From CAZEAC01 sp964510065 (GTDB lineage Bacteria; Bdellovibrionota_C; UBA2361; CAIXSY01): 64,000 nucleotides of DNA. The DNA lies in the NCBI GenBank assembly GCA_964510065.1, contig CAZEAC010000009.1, positions 1 to 64,000 on the forward strand, given 5' to 3'. The notes under the pieces were generated by a model. That model had not been told where the DNA came from. It did no database searches and was given only the letters and a program-made list of their open reading frames with translations. Positions 1 to 8,230 of the stretch are shown here, one piece after another (the first letter of the stretch is position 1; every line of letters starts with the position of its first letter). The translations under genes were made by a program, and so were the position numbers.

Positions 1-11
1 GCGAAGCCTCG

Positions 12-165
12 CTAGTACTCTGGAACAAAAGTAACCTTGTCCTTCCCTCAGCTCCATCTCTGTGCGCGCCGTGCCTCTGTGGTTTATCTTGCTTTCAAAA
101 AACCACAGAGGCACGGAGAGCACAGAGATGAGAAGAGTCGGAAAATTCATGTTCCAGAGTACTAG
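12..165. repeat. Nested palindromic intergenic element, copy 1
   Basis: The outer ends are a perfect 16-bp inverted repeat, CTAGTACTCTGGAACA at 12-27 and its complement at 150-165. The core holds a second perfect 15-bp inverted repeat, GTGCCTCTGTGGTTT at 71-85 and its complement at 100-114. The core belongs to the CACAGAG-type family found five more times in this window, but the outer flanks differ from the TTAATGAGTAATTA-type ends of most other copies. It could form a cruciform or an RNA hairpin. No coding content is evident. Confidence 0.85.
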
Positions 166-204
166 AGTGAGCCGCGCGCCTAACTTTACTGGTTTTATTG
201 TTCG

Positions 205-600
205 CTACCGGCAATTTCCGCAGCTAATATCAGCCGCGAGTTTTTTTTGCGGAGTCCCGGCCGACATTGGGTATTTTCCGGAAGCGGCGTATACCGCACT
301 TTTATTGGGCTTTAGTTCGAGTGGACCCGACAATGGAAGGTAGCTGCCGTCGGGAAGTATTGCTCGTATATGAATATCATTGGCTGTGGCCGTACCTACG
401 TTTTTCACCGTCACGGTTATGCCACTTACGTAGAAATATCTACCCGAATCAGTGGTAAACGTAGCATTTGGCGCGGTTGTCACGCGGAGCGTGGTTTGGG
501 ACGATTCAGCGCTACAGGGACAGACCGTTCCGGCCAAGGCGATGAGTGTAATTAATGCGGGTGCAAGAAGGAGATGACGAGCCATTCGAAATATTGCCAT
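205..600 (-). CDS. Small exported protein of unknown function
   Basis: This encodes 131 residues. An N-terminal hydrophobic segment of about 25 residues (LLLAPALITLIALAG) ends near a CPCSA motif, consistent with a Sec signal peptide. The mature part has alternating beta-type sequence (VSGITVTVKNVGTATANDI), reminiscent of small immunoglobulin-like or FxLYD-type domains, but I cannot assign a family. ATG codons at 600 and 585 are both possible starts; the second sits directly before the hydrophobic segment. It lies at the downstream end of the lpt gene group, 113 bp after the previous gene, so co-transcription is possible but not shown. Confidence 0.6.
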   Translation of the reverse strand: MAIFRMARHLLLAPALITLIALAGTVCPCSAESSQTTLRVTTAPNATFTTDSGRYFYVSGITVTVKNVGTATANDIHIRAILPDGSYLPLSGPLELKPNKSAVYAASGKYPMSAGTPQKKLAADISCGNCR

Positions 601-713
601 AAGGGTAGCTTAGCCTAAAAGAAGTGTTAGGGCAGCCTTTAATTCATTGCGGGCAAAGCTGCCTCTCTCTGAGAAATCTTGGGCGAGGTAGCGGTTCGAG
701 GTCAATTCTTTTA

Positions 714-1298
714 TTACTTTTTCGCTAACGATTTCTCGTTTAGGATTTTTACCTGCTCGGCAAACTTTTCATTGCCGAAATCAATCTCGAGAATCTCTCC
801 GTCCCTAGAAATCCGCGCGACAAGTCCATAGTTACCATATGCATCTGAGAAAAAGTCGACGATAAATAAGGGCAGTTTTAGTAATGGAGACCCTAGCAAG
901 GGCAAGAAAATGATTCTCGATACAATCTCCGCAATTGTACCGCAGATAAGACCGCCGAAAAGCGCAGCAGCTGCAGGAACGGCAAGACCTGTTGCTCCGT
1001 TTGATGTGGTAATGTCAGGTGCATACGGGAGCGTAATAATAAATAGCGCTATTGCTGAAAGAGCTCCGATTATCACCATCGGGAAAAAGGTGACATAGAA
1101 AATATTACTTTCGCGTGAGTAGCAGCTGTCACAATAGGGAAGTTTTAGAGTAATTGACATTGCATCACTTTTACCGTGGCGCGGAATCTGTCGGGCAACA
1201 ATCAGATTTCTTTCGTGGCTCTTTTTATTCTCGCAGACAAGACAGAGTGCGGGAAGCGCGATTTCGCGGCGAGAATTCAGTACAATGCCTACTCGCAT
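714..1298 (-). CDS. Membrane protein with paired CxxC motifs
   Basis: This encodes 194 residues. Two CxxC pairs near the N-terminus (CLVC around residue 19 and CDSC around residue 55) suggest a small metal-binding knuckle. They are followed by two strongly hydrophobic segments (around residues 67-90 and 100-125) and a third weaker one. The C-terminal part is soluble and acidic. It starts 12 bp after the lptA stop on the same strand and so probably belongs to the same transcript. The family is not recognised; the layout resembles small zinc-ribbon membrane proteins. The position next to the LPS-transport genes suggests an envelope role, which is inference only. Confidence 0.6.
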   Translation of the reverse strand: MRVGIVLNSRREIALPALCLVCENKKSHERNLIVARQIPRHGKSDAMSITLKLPYCDSCYSRESNIFYVTFFPMVIIGALSAIALFIITLPYAPDITTSNGATGLAVPAAAALFGGLICGTIAEIVSRIIFLPLLGSPLLKLPLFIVDFFSDAYGNYGLVARISRDGEILEIDFGNEKFAEQVKILNEKSLAKK

Positions 1299-1310
1299 GA
1301 TGTCATCTTT

Positions 1311-1895
1311 TCATCTCGGCTTCAGCGCAGTCTCGATCCCTTCGCCTGCTTTTTTAATAAGCTTCACGTGCACCTGCCCGCTTGCTTCGCTTCGATCTTC
1401 TTTAAGGTACACGGTAATCTTGTCGGCGGTCAGAACGCTGCCGTTCTGTTCAATTTGCGGGCTCTCGGTAAGGGTGACTGTTTGCGCAACTGCGTCGAAA
1501 TATGCCTTCTGCCCGCTGGCCTTGGTGCCGTCGGGTTTGGTCACCTGGACATTGTTGCGCGCGGTCAACGTTTGAATTTCATTCTTGTCGGAGTAGGTGC
1601 CATCGAGCTTTTCCGAAGTGAGCGTCATCTGACCATGTGTCACTTTTACATTTCCTGAATACTCGAACTTCCGCGACTGCGCATCGAGGCTTAGGGTATC
1701 TGAATCAATTAGCGTAGGCTCCGAATCGGAGTGGATATCAAATGCATTCGAAAGTCCGGCAAGTGGTGTTGACGAAGGTGCCGGGGTTGTTGAAGCGGTT
1801 GGCGACGCGGTCTTCGTAGGCGTCGGCTTCGCCGCAAACCCTAAGGTAGGAAACAATACGCAAGCAATTATGAAAGCGAAGCTTCTACAGCGCAT
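1311..1895 (-). CDS. lptA: LPS transport periplasmic bridge protein LptA (OstA domain)
   Basis: LptA forms the periplasmic filament that carries LPS from LptC at the inner membrane to LptD. The 194-residue product starts with a signal peptide (MRCRSFAFIIACVLFPTLGFA). A Pro/Thr/Ser-rich linker of about 30 residues follows, then an OstA-like beta-jellyroll with repeated short strands, e.g. DSDTLSLDAQSRKFEYSGNV and GTYSDKNEIQTLTARNNVQV. The start at 1895 is chosen because a good ribosome site (AAGAGG) sits just upstream and the signal peptide begins there; the open frame runs further but without sense. Its start overlaps the end of lptC by 11 bp, indicating translational coupling. No lptB ATPase gene follows in the window. 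Confidence 0.85.
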   Translation of the reverse strand: MRCRSFAFIIACVLFPTLGFAAKPTPTKTASPTASTTPAPSSTPLAGLSNAFDIHSDSEPTLIDSDTLSLDAQSRKFEYSGNVKVTHGQMTLTSEKLDGTYSDKNEIQTLTARNNVQVTKPDGTKASGQKAYFDAVAQTVTLTESPQIEQNGSVLTADKITVYLKEDRSEASGQVHVKLIKKAGEGIETALKPR

Positions 1896-2520
1896 TTTTA
1901 CCTCTTGGTTTAACCCTACTATGAACGTTCTTTTTGAAAAAGGCCTGGCGCTTGGTAACATCGACAGAGAGCCCTTCGCCCGTTGTTTCAAAAATATCGC
2001 TACTAATCTTGGTCGGTCCCGGTGCAGTGACGGTGTTAGTGTTCGGATTAAAGAATGCCTGCGCAGTTGTCACCACAACTTTTCCATAAACGAGTTCAAC
2101 GCTTCCAGTCAGCTCGGCTTCGCGAAGCTGCGCATTCTCTATTTTTATGAGTGCGTTTTGAGCTTTAAGCTGCATGGTGTCAGCATTCTCGCGATATAGC
2201 CAAAGAATAGCGTCAGTTATCCTTATCGCGCTGCCTCCCGATAAATATTCGCCGCGAGTAGCTTTGATCTCCCAGATCTTTTTTCCGTTTTTCACCTCGC
2301 TTCGATGAAACTCGGTAAGCGTTACCTGTGCGTCACTTGCTGCGGGTGAAGGTGAAGCCGAGGGCGCGAGTGTAGCAGACTCATTGGGAATTTGACGATC
2401 AATTAAGGTGGCATTGTCGTGCGGAATCTGCGGCGAACGAATAAGAAAGATCGCCACGGCAAAAAAAATCGCCACTAATGCGAGCGCAAGATAACGACTG
2501 GCCTTTTTACTTAAATACAT
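1885..2520 (-). CDS. lptC: LPS export protein LptC
   Basis: LptC is the single-pass inner-membrane subunit that takes LPS from LptB2FG and hands it to LptA. The 211-residue product has an N-terminal transmembrane helix (YLALALVAIFFAVAIFLI, about residues 10-27). A low-complexity Ala/Pro/Ser linker (about residues 45-62) follows, then the LptC fold with motifs such as WEIKATRGEY and ITDAILWLYRENADTMQLKA. Length and layout fit the family. It overlaps kdsA by 10 bp upstream and lptA by 11 bp downstream, so kdsA-lptC-lptA are translated as a coupled unit. Confidence 0.85.
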   Translation of the reverse strand: MYLSKKASRYLALALVAIFFAVAIFLIRSPQIPHDNATLIDRQIPNESATLAPSASPSPAASDAQVTLTEFHRSEVKNGKKIWEIKATRGEYLSGGSAIRITDAILWLYRENADTMQLKAQNALIKIENAQLREAELTGSVELVYGKVVVTTAQAFFNPNTNTVTAPGPTKISSDIFETTGEGLSVDVTKRQAFFKKNVHSRVKPRGKNAL

Positions 2521-3344
2521 GATCGAGAAAGTACTTCGAAAACCTGTTTCATCTCGGAGAGAGGCAGCATACTGGCTCCATCTGATGGCGCCTTTTCAGG
2601 ATTGTCATGGCACTCGGCAAATACGCCATCGACTCCCACGGCGACAGCAGCGCGAATAAGCGGCAAGACAAATCGGCGCTGGCCACCGGAAGAGCCGCCA
2701 CCCGAGGGGCCGATACTGCCCCCCATAATCTGCACGGAGTGTGTAGCGTCAAATATCACCGGAAAGCCAGTGTCGCGCATAATGACCAATCCGCGCATGT
2801 CGACCACCAAATCGCGGTAGCCGAAACAGCTACCCCTCTCGCAAAGAAGTACATTCTTATTACCAGTCGAGGCGATCTTTTCGGCGACATGGGCCATATC
2901 TTCGGGGGCAAGAAACTGCCCCTTCTTTACATTAACCGTTTTTCCGGTTTTGCCTGCGGCGAGCAACAGATCAGTCTGGCGGCAGAGAAACGCGGGGGTT
3001 TGAATTACATCAACGACTGCTGCGGCAATGCTAGCTTCTTCCGGGGAGTGAATATCAGTAAGTATTGGAAGATCGGTTTCCGCTCTTACCTGGTCGAGAA
3101 TCTTTAGGCCTTCGTCGATGCCGAGCCCACGCTTTCCCTTAAGACTGGTGCGGTTCGCTTTATCGTAGGAGGACTTAAAGATGAGCCCAATCTTATGCTC
3201 TAAAGCTAATTTTTTAAGAAATGTGGCGATGGAGAGGCAGTGATCGCGCGATTCTATCTGACAGGGCCCAGCAATGAGCAAGGGCGGCGCTCCCGCACCG
3301 ACGGTTATGCCGCGCCCAATAGTAACGGGGAAAATCTTACTCAT
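2511..3344 (-). CDS. kdsA: 2-dehydro-3-deoxyphosphooctonate aldolase (KDO-8-P synthase)
   Basis: KdsA condenses phosphoenolpyruvate with arabinose 5-phosphate to give KDO-8-phosphate, the committed step to the KDO sugar of LPS inner core. The 277-residue protein has the normal family length and the signatures AGPCQIES near the N-terminus, FKSSYDKANRTS, DIHSPEEA, QTPAFLCRQTDLL, and VKKGQFLAPEDM. A glycine/serine-rich loop near residue 215 (GGSIGPSGGGSSGG) precedes the last helices. Its start overlaps the pyrG stop (ATGA) and its end overlaps lptC, typical of a tightly coupled operon. The reaction is cytoplasmic. Confidence 0.95.
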   Translation of the reverse strand: MSKIFPVTIGRGITVGAGAPPLLIAGPCQIESRDHCLSIATFLKKLALEHKIGLIFKSSYDKANRTSLKGKRGLGIDEGLKILDQVRAETDLPILTDIHSPEEASIAAAVVDVIQTPAFLCRQTDLLLAAGKTGKTVNVKKGQFLAPEDMAHVAEKIASTGNKNVLLCERGSCFGYRDLVVDMRGLVIMRDTGFPVIFDATHSVQIMGGSIGPSGGGSSGGQRRFVLPLIRAAVAVGVDGVFAECHDNPEKAPSDGASMLPLSEMKQVFEVLSRSCI

Positions 3345-5101
3345 AACTTCAGCATTTCGAGTTGGCTCGGGCCACTGCGAAGCGGTGTTGGCGAAGATTT
3401 CTTATTGCTAGTCTTTTTTGACGAATCACCAGAGCCAGAGGTATGATGCGAAGGGTCGGAGACTTCACCTTTTCTAAATTTACGGTGGTGCAGCGCCGCT
3501 GCGACGAAATCTCGAAAAAGCGGATGCGGGCTTCGCGGCGTGGATTTGAATTCAGGATGAAACTGTACCCCTAAGAACCAGGGATGGTCGGGAAGCTCGA
3601 TAATCTCTACGAGCTGTTCATCAGGAGAGACGCCGCTCATTACAAGGCCGGCTGCCTCGATCTTTTCTCTATACTTGTTATTCACCTCAAAACGATGGCG
3701 GTGCCTTTCGCTTATCTCATTGACCCCGTAGATCTTTCGCGCGAGCGATCCCTTTCTGAGGACGCAGGGATATGCGCCAAGGCGCATCGAGCCGCCTTTC
3801 TGGCTGATCTTCTTTTGCTGCTCCATAATGTCGATTACGGCCGTTGAGCAGCTCTGCGAGAACTCGGCGCTTGTGGCTTCTTGTAAGCCGGCTTTGCTTC
3901 GCGCGTACTCAATAACAGCCATCTGGAGTCCAAGACAGATTCCGAAAAATGGAATTCTCCGTTCGCGGGCCCAGCCAATGACCGAGATTTTGCCTTCGCT
4001 TCCACGATTGCCAAAACCGCCGGGAACCAGAATTGCATCAATACCTTCCGGACTGGCCCGCTTAATTACCGCTTCGGCGCCTTCATGCTCGATTTCCTCG
4101 GAGTCGACATACACGATCTTCACCTTGGAGTCGTTGGCAAATGCAGCATGTTTCAAAGCTTCGGCGAGACTCTTGTAGCTTTCTGTAAGCTCGACATACT
4201 TTCCGACCATAGCGATGGTGACGACGCCATTTTTCGGATGTTGGTATACCTCTATGATTCGCTCCCAGGGGCTCAGATCAGGAGAGCCGGTCCAGATGTT
4301 TAGCTTCTCAACAACTCGCTGATCGAGGCCTTCTTTATGAAGTACCAAAGGAAGCTCGTATATCGTTTCAACATCGTAAGCATTTACGACGCAATTTTGG
4401 TCAACGTTACAAAAGAGGCTTATCTTGCTCTTAAGCTTCTGATCGATAGGCTTTTCCGAGCGACACACTATTATGTTGGGGATAACTCCGAAGCCGGTAA
4501 GCTCTTTAACCGAGTGCTGTGTCGGTTTGGTTTTGAACTCGTTTGCTACTTCAATGTAAGGGACGAGAGTCACATGAATATAGACTGAGTTTTCCGAACC
4601 CAGTTCGGATCGTAGCTGACGTATAGCCTCCAAAAACGGAAGGCTTTCTATGTCGCCGACAGTACCACCAATTTCAATTATGCAGATATCGTAGTTCTGT
4701 GCGGCAAGTCCAATGCGCCGTTTAATTTCATCGGTGATATGAGGAATGACCTGCACCGTACCACCGAGATAATCTCCGCGACGCTCATTTGCGATGACAG
4801 TTTCGTAAACTTTTCCAGTGGTAAAATTGTTGAGCTTCGACATCTTGGTGCCGATGAAGCGCTCGTAATGACCAAGATCGAGATCAGTTTCTGCGCCATC
4901 ATCAGTCACGAATACTTCACCATGTTGTGTCGGGCTCATCGTTCCCGGATCGACATTGATGTAAGGATCAAGTTTGAGCGCGGTGACCTTGAGCCCTCGC
5001 GCCTCAAGCAAAGCGCCAAGTGTCGCGACGGTTATCCCCTTTCCTATTGAGGATACAACCCCGCCCGTGACAAAAATAAACTTGGTTGGACGATTGCCCA
5101 T
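3341..5101 (-). CDS. pyrG: CTP synthase
   Basis: PyrG aminates UTP to CTP using glutamine and ATP; CTP is also the co-substrate of KdsB, which explains the clustering with KDO genes. The 586-residue protein has the N-terminal amidoligase domain (FVTGGVVSSIGKGI; EIGGTVGDIESLPF) and the C-terminal class I glutamine amidotransferase domain with the nucleophile motif GICLGLQMA and the His-Glu pair in FHPEFKS. It is about 40 residues longer than most PyrG proteins because of a basic, Ser/Thr-rich C-terminal tail (GSGDSSKKTSNKKSS) that is likely disordered. It overlaps kdsA by 4 bp. A palindromic repeat separates it from kdsB upstream. Confidence 0.96.
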   Translation of the reverse strand: MGNRPTKFIFVTGGVVSSIGKGITVATLGALLEARGLKVTALKLDPYINVDPGTMSPTQHGEVFVTDDGAETDLDLGHYERFIGTKMSKLNNFTTGKVYETVIANERRGDYLGGTVQVIPHITDEIKRRIGLAAQNYDICIIEIGGTVGDIESLPFLEAIRQLRSELGSENSVYIHVTLVPYIEVANEFKTKPTQHSVKELTGFGVIPNIIVCRSEKPIDQKLKSKISLFCNVDQNCVVNAYDVETIYELPLVLHKEGLDQRVVEKLNIWTGSPDLSPWERIIEVYQHPKNGVVTIAMVGKYVELTESYKSLAEALKHAAFANDSKVKIVYVDSEEIEHEGAEAVIKRASPEGIDAILVPGGFGNRGSEGKISVIGWARERRIPFFGICLGLQMAVIEYARSKAGLQEATSAEFSQSCSTAVIDIMEQQKKISQKGGSMRLGAYPCVLRKGSLARKIYGVNEISERHRHRFEVNNKYREKIEAAGLVMSGVSPDEQLVEIIELPDHPWFLGVQFHPEFKSTPRSPHPLFRDFVAAALHHRKFRKGEVSDPSHHTSGSGDSSKKTSNKKSSPTPLRSGPSQLEMLKL

Positions 5102-5232
5102 GACTTAAATCTCCGTGTGAGTTTACCTGATTCTTTACCTTAATTCAGCAGAGCGAAACACTAAAAATAGTACTGTTTTCACCTGGGCTTATGCCGAGAA
5201 ATTTTTATTCTATAGTAACCTTGTAAAGATAT

Positions 5233-5372
5233 GTAACTACTCATTAAGTGTGGGTGGCTTTTTTCGCTACTCTGTGACCTCTGTGTCTCTGTGGTTTAAA
5301 GACTTTAAAAACCACAGAGACACAGAGGTCACAGAGTGAGGGAAAGAATACCCGGGGTTAATGAGTAATTAC
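5233..5372. repeat. CACAGAG-type nested palindrome, copy 2 (140 bp)
   Basis: The ends are imperfect inverted repeats GTAACTACTCATTAA (5233-5247) and TTAATGAGTAATTAC (5358-5372). Inside is a perfect 29-bp inverted repeat at 5269-5297 and 5309-5337 around an 11-bp loop. It lies between kdsB and pyrG, both on the minus strand, and would form a very stable hairpin in a read-through transcript. Copy 6 at 51232-51363 has the same ends in the same orientation; copies 3 and 5 have the reverse orientation. Confidence 0.9.
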
Positions 5373-5383
5373 AAAGATATCGC

Positions 5384-6184
5384 CTAACCCATTGAATCAA
5401 GGTCGGCGGCGGCTTTGGCGGCGGCCGCCAGGTCTTCTGGCGTATCTACCTCTATTGAGGGTGAGACTTCGTCTCGGGAGACGACGACGAGTCTAATTCT
5501 GATTCCGTGCGCAAGCGCTCGAAGCTGCTCGAGCTTCTCACGCTTCTCCGAAAGTGCTTGAGGAAGCATTTTTAGCCTCGTAAGTGCCGCTGGGCGGAAT
5601 ACATAGAGTCCCATATGCTTATAACCAAATGGGTTTTCGGCGTTACACCTGAATTCGTCCATGTCGCGGATGAAGGGGGCAGGGGCACGAGTAAAGTAGA
5701 GCACCGATCCATCTTCTCCAGGCACGGCTTTAACCGCGGAGGGTTTGAGAAACTCCTGCTGATCAAATATCGGCGTAGCGATTGTTGACATCCCAAAATC
5801 GGATGATGAGTCGGCAAGGGTACGGACAGCTTTGTCGATAACCAACGGATTGATAAAGGGCATGTCGCCCTGAACATTCGCGACCAGATCGAAGTGTTCG
5901 CCTTTGGCGGCGAGAATAGAATAAGCTTCAGCGACTCTATCGCTTCCTGTGATGTTGTCCGATCCTGTCATGAGGCAGGGCGCTCCGATTTTCTTACAGA
6001 AATCAAAAATTCGGATATCGTCGGTCGCAACTACCGTTTTGGCGAGCGATTTCGCAAGACTTGCCCGCTCCCAGACCCTCTGAATGAGTGTTTTGCCGGA
6101 AATATCAGCGAGAGGCTTTCCGGGCAATCTTTGGCTCTGCATTCGTGCGGGAATTACCGCTAAAACGCGTGAAGTTTCGATCAT
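5384..6184 (-). CDS. kdsB: 3-deoxy-manno-octulosonate cytidylyltransferase (CMP-KDO synthetase)
   Basis: KdsB activates KDO with CTP to CMP-KDO for transfer to lipid A in the cytoplasm. The 266-residue protein begins with the nucleotide-binding signature VIPARMQSQRLPGKPL and has the family motifs VVATDD, GDMPFI and a YKHMGLYVFR segment. It is slightly longer than typical (about 250 residues) because of an Ala-rich tail ending in ADLDSMG. It is first in the minus-strand kdsB-pyrG-kdsA-lptC-lptA group and is transcribed divergently from the HD-type gene at 6278, so the 93-bp gap between them probably holds the promoters. Confidence 0.93.
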   Translation of the reverse strand: MIETSRVLAVIPARMQSQRLPGKPLADISGKTLIQRVWERASLAKSLAKTVVATDDIRIFDFCKKIGAPCLMTGSDNITGSDRVAEAYSILAAKGEHFDLVANVQGDMPFINPLVIDKAVRTLADSSSDFGMSTIATPIFDQQEFLKPSAVKAVPGEDGSVLYFTRAPAPFIRDMDEFRCNAENPFGYKHMGLYVFRPAALTRLKMLPQALSEKREKLEQLRALAHGIRIRLVVVSRDEVSPSIEVDTPEDLAAAAKAAADLDSMG

Positions 6185-6277
6185 AAATTTATAAGTAACC
6201 TAAATCACTTCGAAAGTCATCTCGTCAGGCTTCAAGCTTTGATAGCTTTTGAGAGCTGTTATATTGAGGGGCAAGTT

Positions 6278-7525
6278 ATGGAAGTTCAAGAAATTGCCGC
6301 AAAAGTAAAAAGCGATCCGCGTTATGTTAAGGGAGTTGAGTGGGGCAGGGCACGTATCGGCCATCCTGAAGGAACAGTAGCGCAGCACATTGTTCAGCTC
6401 GAGAAGAATTTGGCAGCTATAGCCTCCTTTATACCGCCACACTATGTCGAACCGCTTAGTCTGCTTATTCATGTGCACGATACCTTTAAGTATATCTCCG
6501 GCGAAAAAGTTTTTATTGAGAGCTCGAAAAGCCATGCTTCGTTGGCGGCGAACTTTCTTTCAGAGTTTACCTCTGATCCTGACATTATTGCCGTCGCGAA
6601 GCATCACGACACACCCTTCGCATGTTGGTGCGATTATGCCTATCGTGGAATGGACCCCGAGGCGCGGCTGAGTCGTGCGCTTGATTCTATTTCGAAGGCA
6701 GATTTCTTCGCGCTTTTTCTTCTCCTCGATGGTTTAACTGAAGGTAAGCACACTGCCCCGATTCGTTGGACGCTCTCGAAGATCGAAAAACGAACAGAGC
6801 TGCCGCACTTCGTAACTCAGGCATTTGAGCGGTTGCGCGTCGGCGCACGAGATTCTCGAGAAGAGATTTACGATCTGGTTCCGGGTGCACATGAGAAGGT
6901 GCTTTTTGATTTTCCGATTAAGAGCCTCGGCCCGGTGCAAACGTGGGGCGCCTATATCCTTCTCCGAAAGGAAGCGAGCGAATGGATCCGGCCGGTGCTT
7001 CAAGCGCTTACGGATCGCACGGCGCGGAGGTATGCCGGGGTACTCACTGAAGTTAATGACCTTGTAAGGCTCCATATTAGCCGCTATCCGCGACGCGAGA
7101 ACCATGCTGTGCGCTCGCTCGATGATTATCGATTGGGCTTCAAAGTGCTTGTCGCCGAATTTCAAAAGATGGGAATGGTGCTCGATGCCGTAGAAGAGCG
7201 CCCATGTACTATCGGCGGAATGCAACGCGGCGTGATTGGGCTTGTTGAATCGACTCTGCATAGTGTCTCTGAAGTAAGAGGCCTTGTCGCATATGAAACG
7301 GCGGTAACGGAGGGAAAAGTGTTCTCGACCGCGCCGGGAAATTATCTGTATGAGGAGCCGTGCGTTATTCTTACTGGAATCGGAAAACCGGCGCGGCAAG
7401 ACATGTTTAAGGTGGCGCGCGCGTTCTCGCAGCCTCGATTTAGTTTTGAGTCTCTCGCCGCGCAGGAGGCGACCAACATAGAATTGATTGAGTTTGCAAA
7501 AGAGGTTGGCACGCGTATGCGCTAG
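6278..7525 (+). CDS. HD-domain-like protein of unknown substrate
   Basis: This encodes 415 residues from the ATG at 6278, chosen because AGGGGCA lies 8-10 bases upstream; an earlier ATG at 6239 lacks a ribosome site. Residues around 35-125 carry spaced His/Asp residues resembling an HD metal-dependent phosphohydrolase core: VAQHIVQLEKNL, IHVHDTFKY, SHASLAANFL and AKHHD. The remainder is largely helical and not recognised. The HD assignment rests on this pattern only; substrate and pathway are unknown. It is followed 17 bp later by a membrane protein gene, so the two may be co-transcribed. Confidence 0.75.
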   Translation: MEVQEIAAKVKSDPRYVKGVEWGRARIGHPEGTVAQHIVQLEKNLAAIASFIPPHYVEPLSLLIHVHDTFKYISGEKVFIESSKSHASLAANFLSEFTSDPDIIAVAKHHDTPFACWCDYAYRGMDPEARLSRALDSISKADFFALFLLLDGLTEGKHTAPIRWTLSKIEKRTELPHFVTQAFERLRVGARDSREEIYDLVPGAHEKVLFDFPIKSLGPVQTWGAYILLRKEASEWIRPVLQALTDRTARRYAGVLTEVNDLVRLHISRYPRRENHAVRSLDDYRLGFKVLVAEFQKMGMVLDAVEERPCTIGGMQRGVIGLVESTLHSVSEVRGLVAYETAVTEGKVFSTAPGNYLYEEPCVILTGIGKPARQDMFKVARAFSQPRFSFESLAAQEATNIELIEFAKEVGTRMR

Positions 7526-7542
7526 CGAAAGCGAAATATTCA

Positions 7543-8220
7543 TTGTGGTTGCTCGATGTCACGCATGCCATACTTCAGATCATGATGATTCACTGGGCCT
7601 GGATTGTAATGCTTCTTTATGGCGTGGTGCTTGTGATTCTTACCCCGCCTATAATTGTCGCCGCGATTGCGCCGGAAATGACTTTTTCCAACAGCATGGA
7701 AGTTTTCTCAGTTTCGCACTACTGGATACTCTTAGGTGTTTTTCTTTTCTGCCAAGCAGTGCTGTTACTGGCGCGAGTTGGTGCTATTTCGAAGCGGCCC
7801 GAAAGTCGTCGCCCGATAGTGTACGTACTTGTGACTACTGGACTCATGTTCGCGCTTCTTTTACTTGGCCTATCCATGTCACTCGCCGAGGCGATAGCCG
7901 GTGTAAAAGCTCTCGATTGGTCGCTCCTTTATTGTGGTGTTTTTGCACTAGTAAGCTGGCTCTGGTGGGCGATATTTTTTCGAAAGCTTTATAAGAATAA
8001 TACTGTAGAAGATGTTATTACTCGCCAGTGCAAGCTGCTTTACCGTGGAAGTGTACTCGAACTCTTGGTCGTAGTACCGAGCCACATAATCGCAAGGCAG
8101 CGAACCGATTGCTGCGCGGGACTTGTGACCTTCTTTGGTCTTGCCACGGGTATCGCCGTGATGCTCTTTGCGTTCGGGCCGGCGGTGTTGCTTTTATTGT
8201 ACCAACGCTCCAAACGCTGA
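7543..8220 (+). CDS. Polytopic membrane protein, unknown function
   Basis: This encodes about 225 residues if started at the TTG at 7543; an ATG at 7582 gives a protein 13 residues shorter that keeps all membrane segments. I see five or six hydrophobic stretches, including IVMLLYGVVLVILTPPIIVA, ILLGVFLFCQAVLLLARV, VLVTTGLMFALLLLGLSMSL and a C-terminal pair. Between them is a conserved-looking segment (LELLVVVPSHIIARQRTDCC). The RQRTDCC loop could bind metal or lipid, but I do not recognise the family. It follows the HD-type gene closely. Confidence 0.65.
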   Translation: MWLLDVTHAILQIMMIHWAWIVMLLYGVVLVILTPPIIVAAIAPEMTFSNSMEVFSVSHYWILLGVFLFCQAVLLLARVGAISKRPESRRPIVYVLVTTGLMFALLLLGLSMSLAEAIAGVKALDWSLLYCGVFALVSWLWWAIFFRKLYKNNTVEDVITRQCKLLYRGSVLELLVVVPSHIIARQRTDCCAGLVTFFGLATGIAVMLFAFGPAVLLLLYQRSKR

Positions 8221-8230
8221 ACGACGATCC

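Noticed and set aside
6734..7543. 269-residue minus-strand frame opposite the HD-type gene, and a similar 325-residue frame opposite pilT
   Set aside because: Shadows of well-supported genes on the other strand, with Arg/His-rich unnatural composition.
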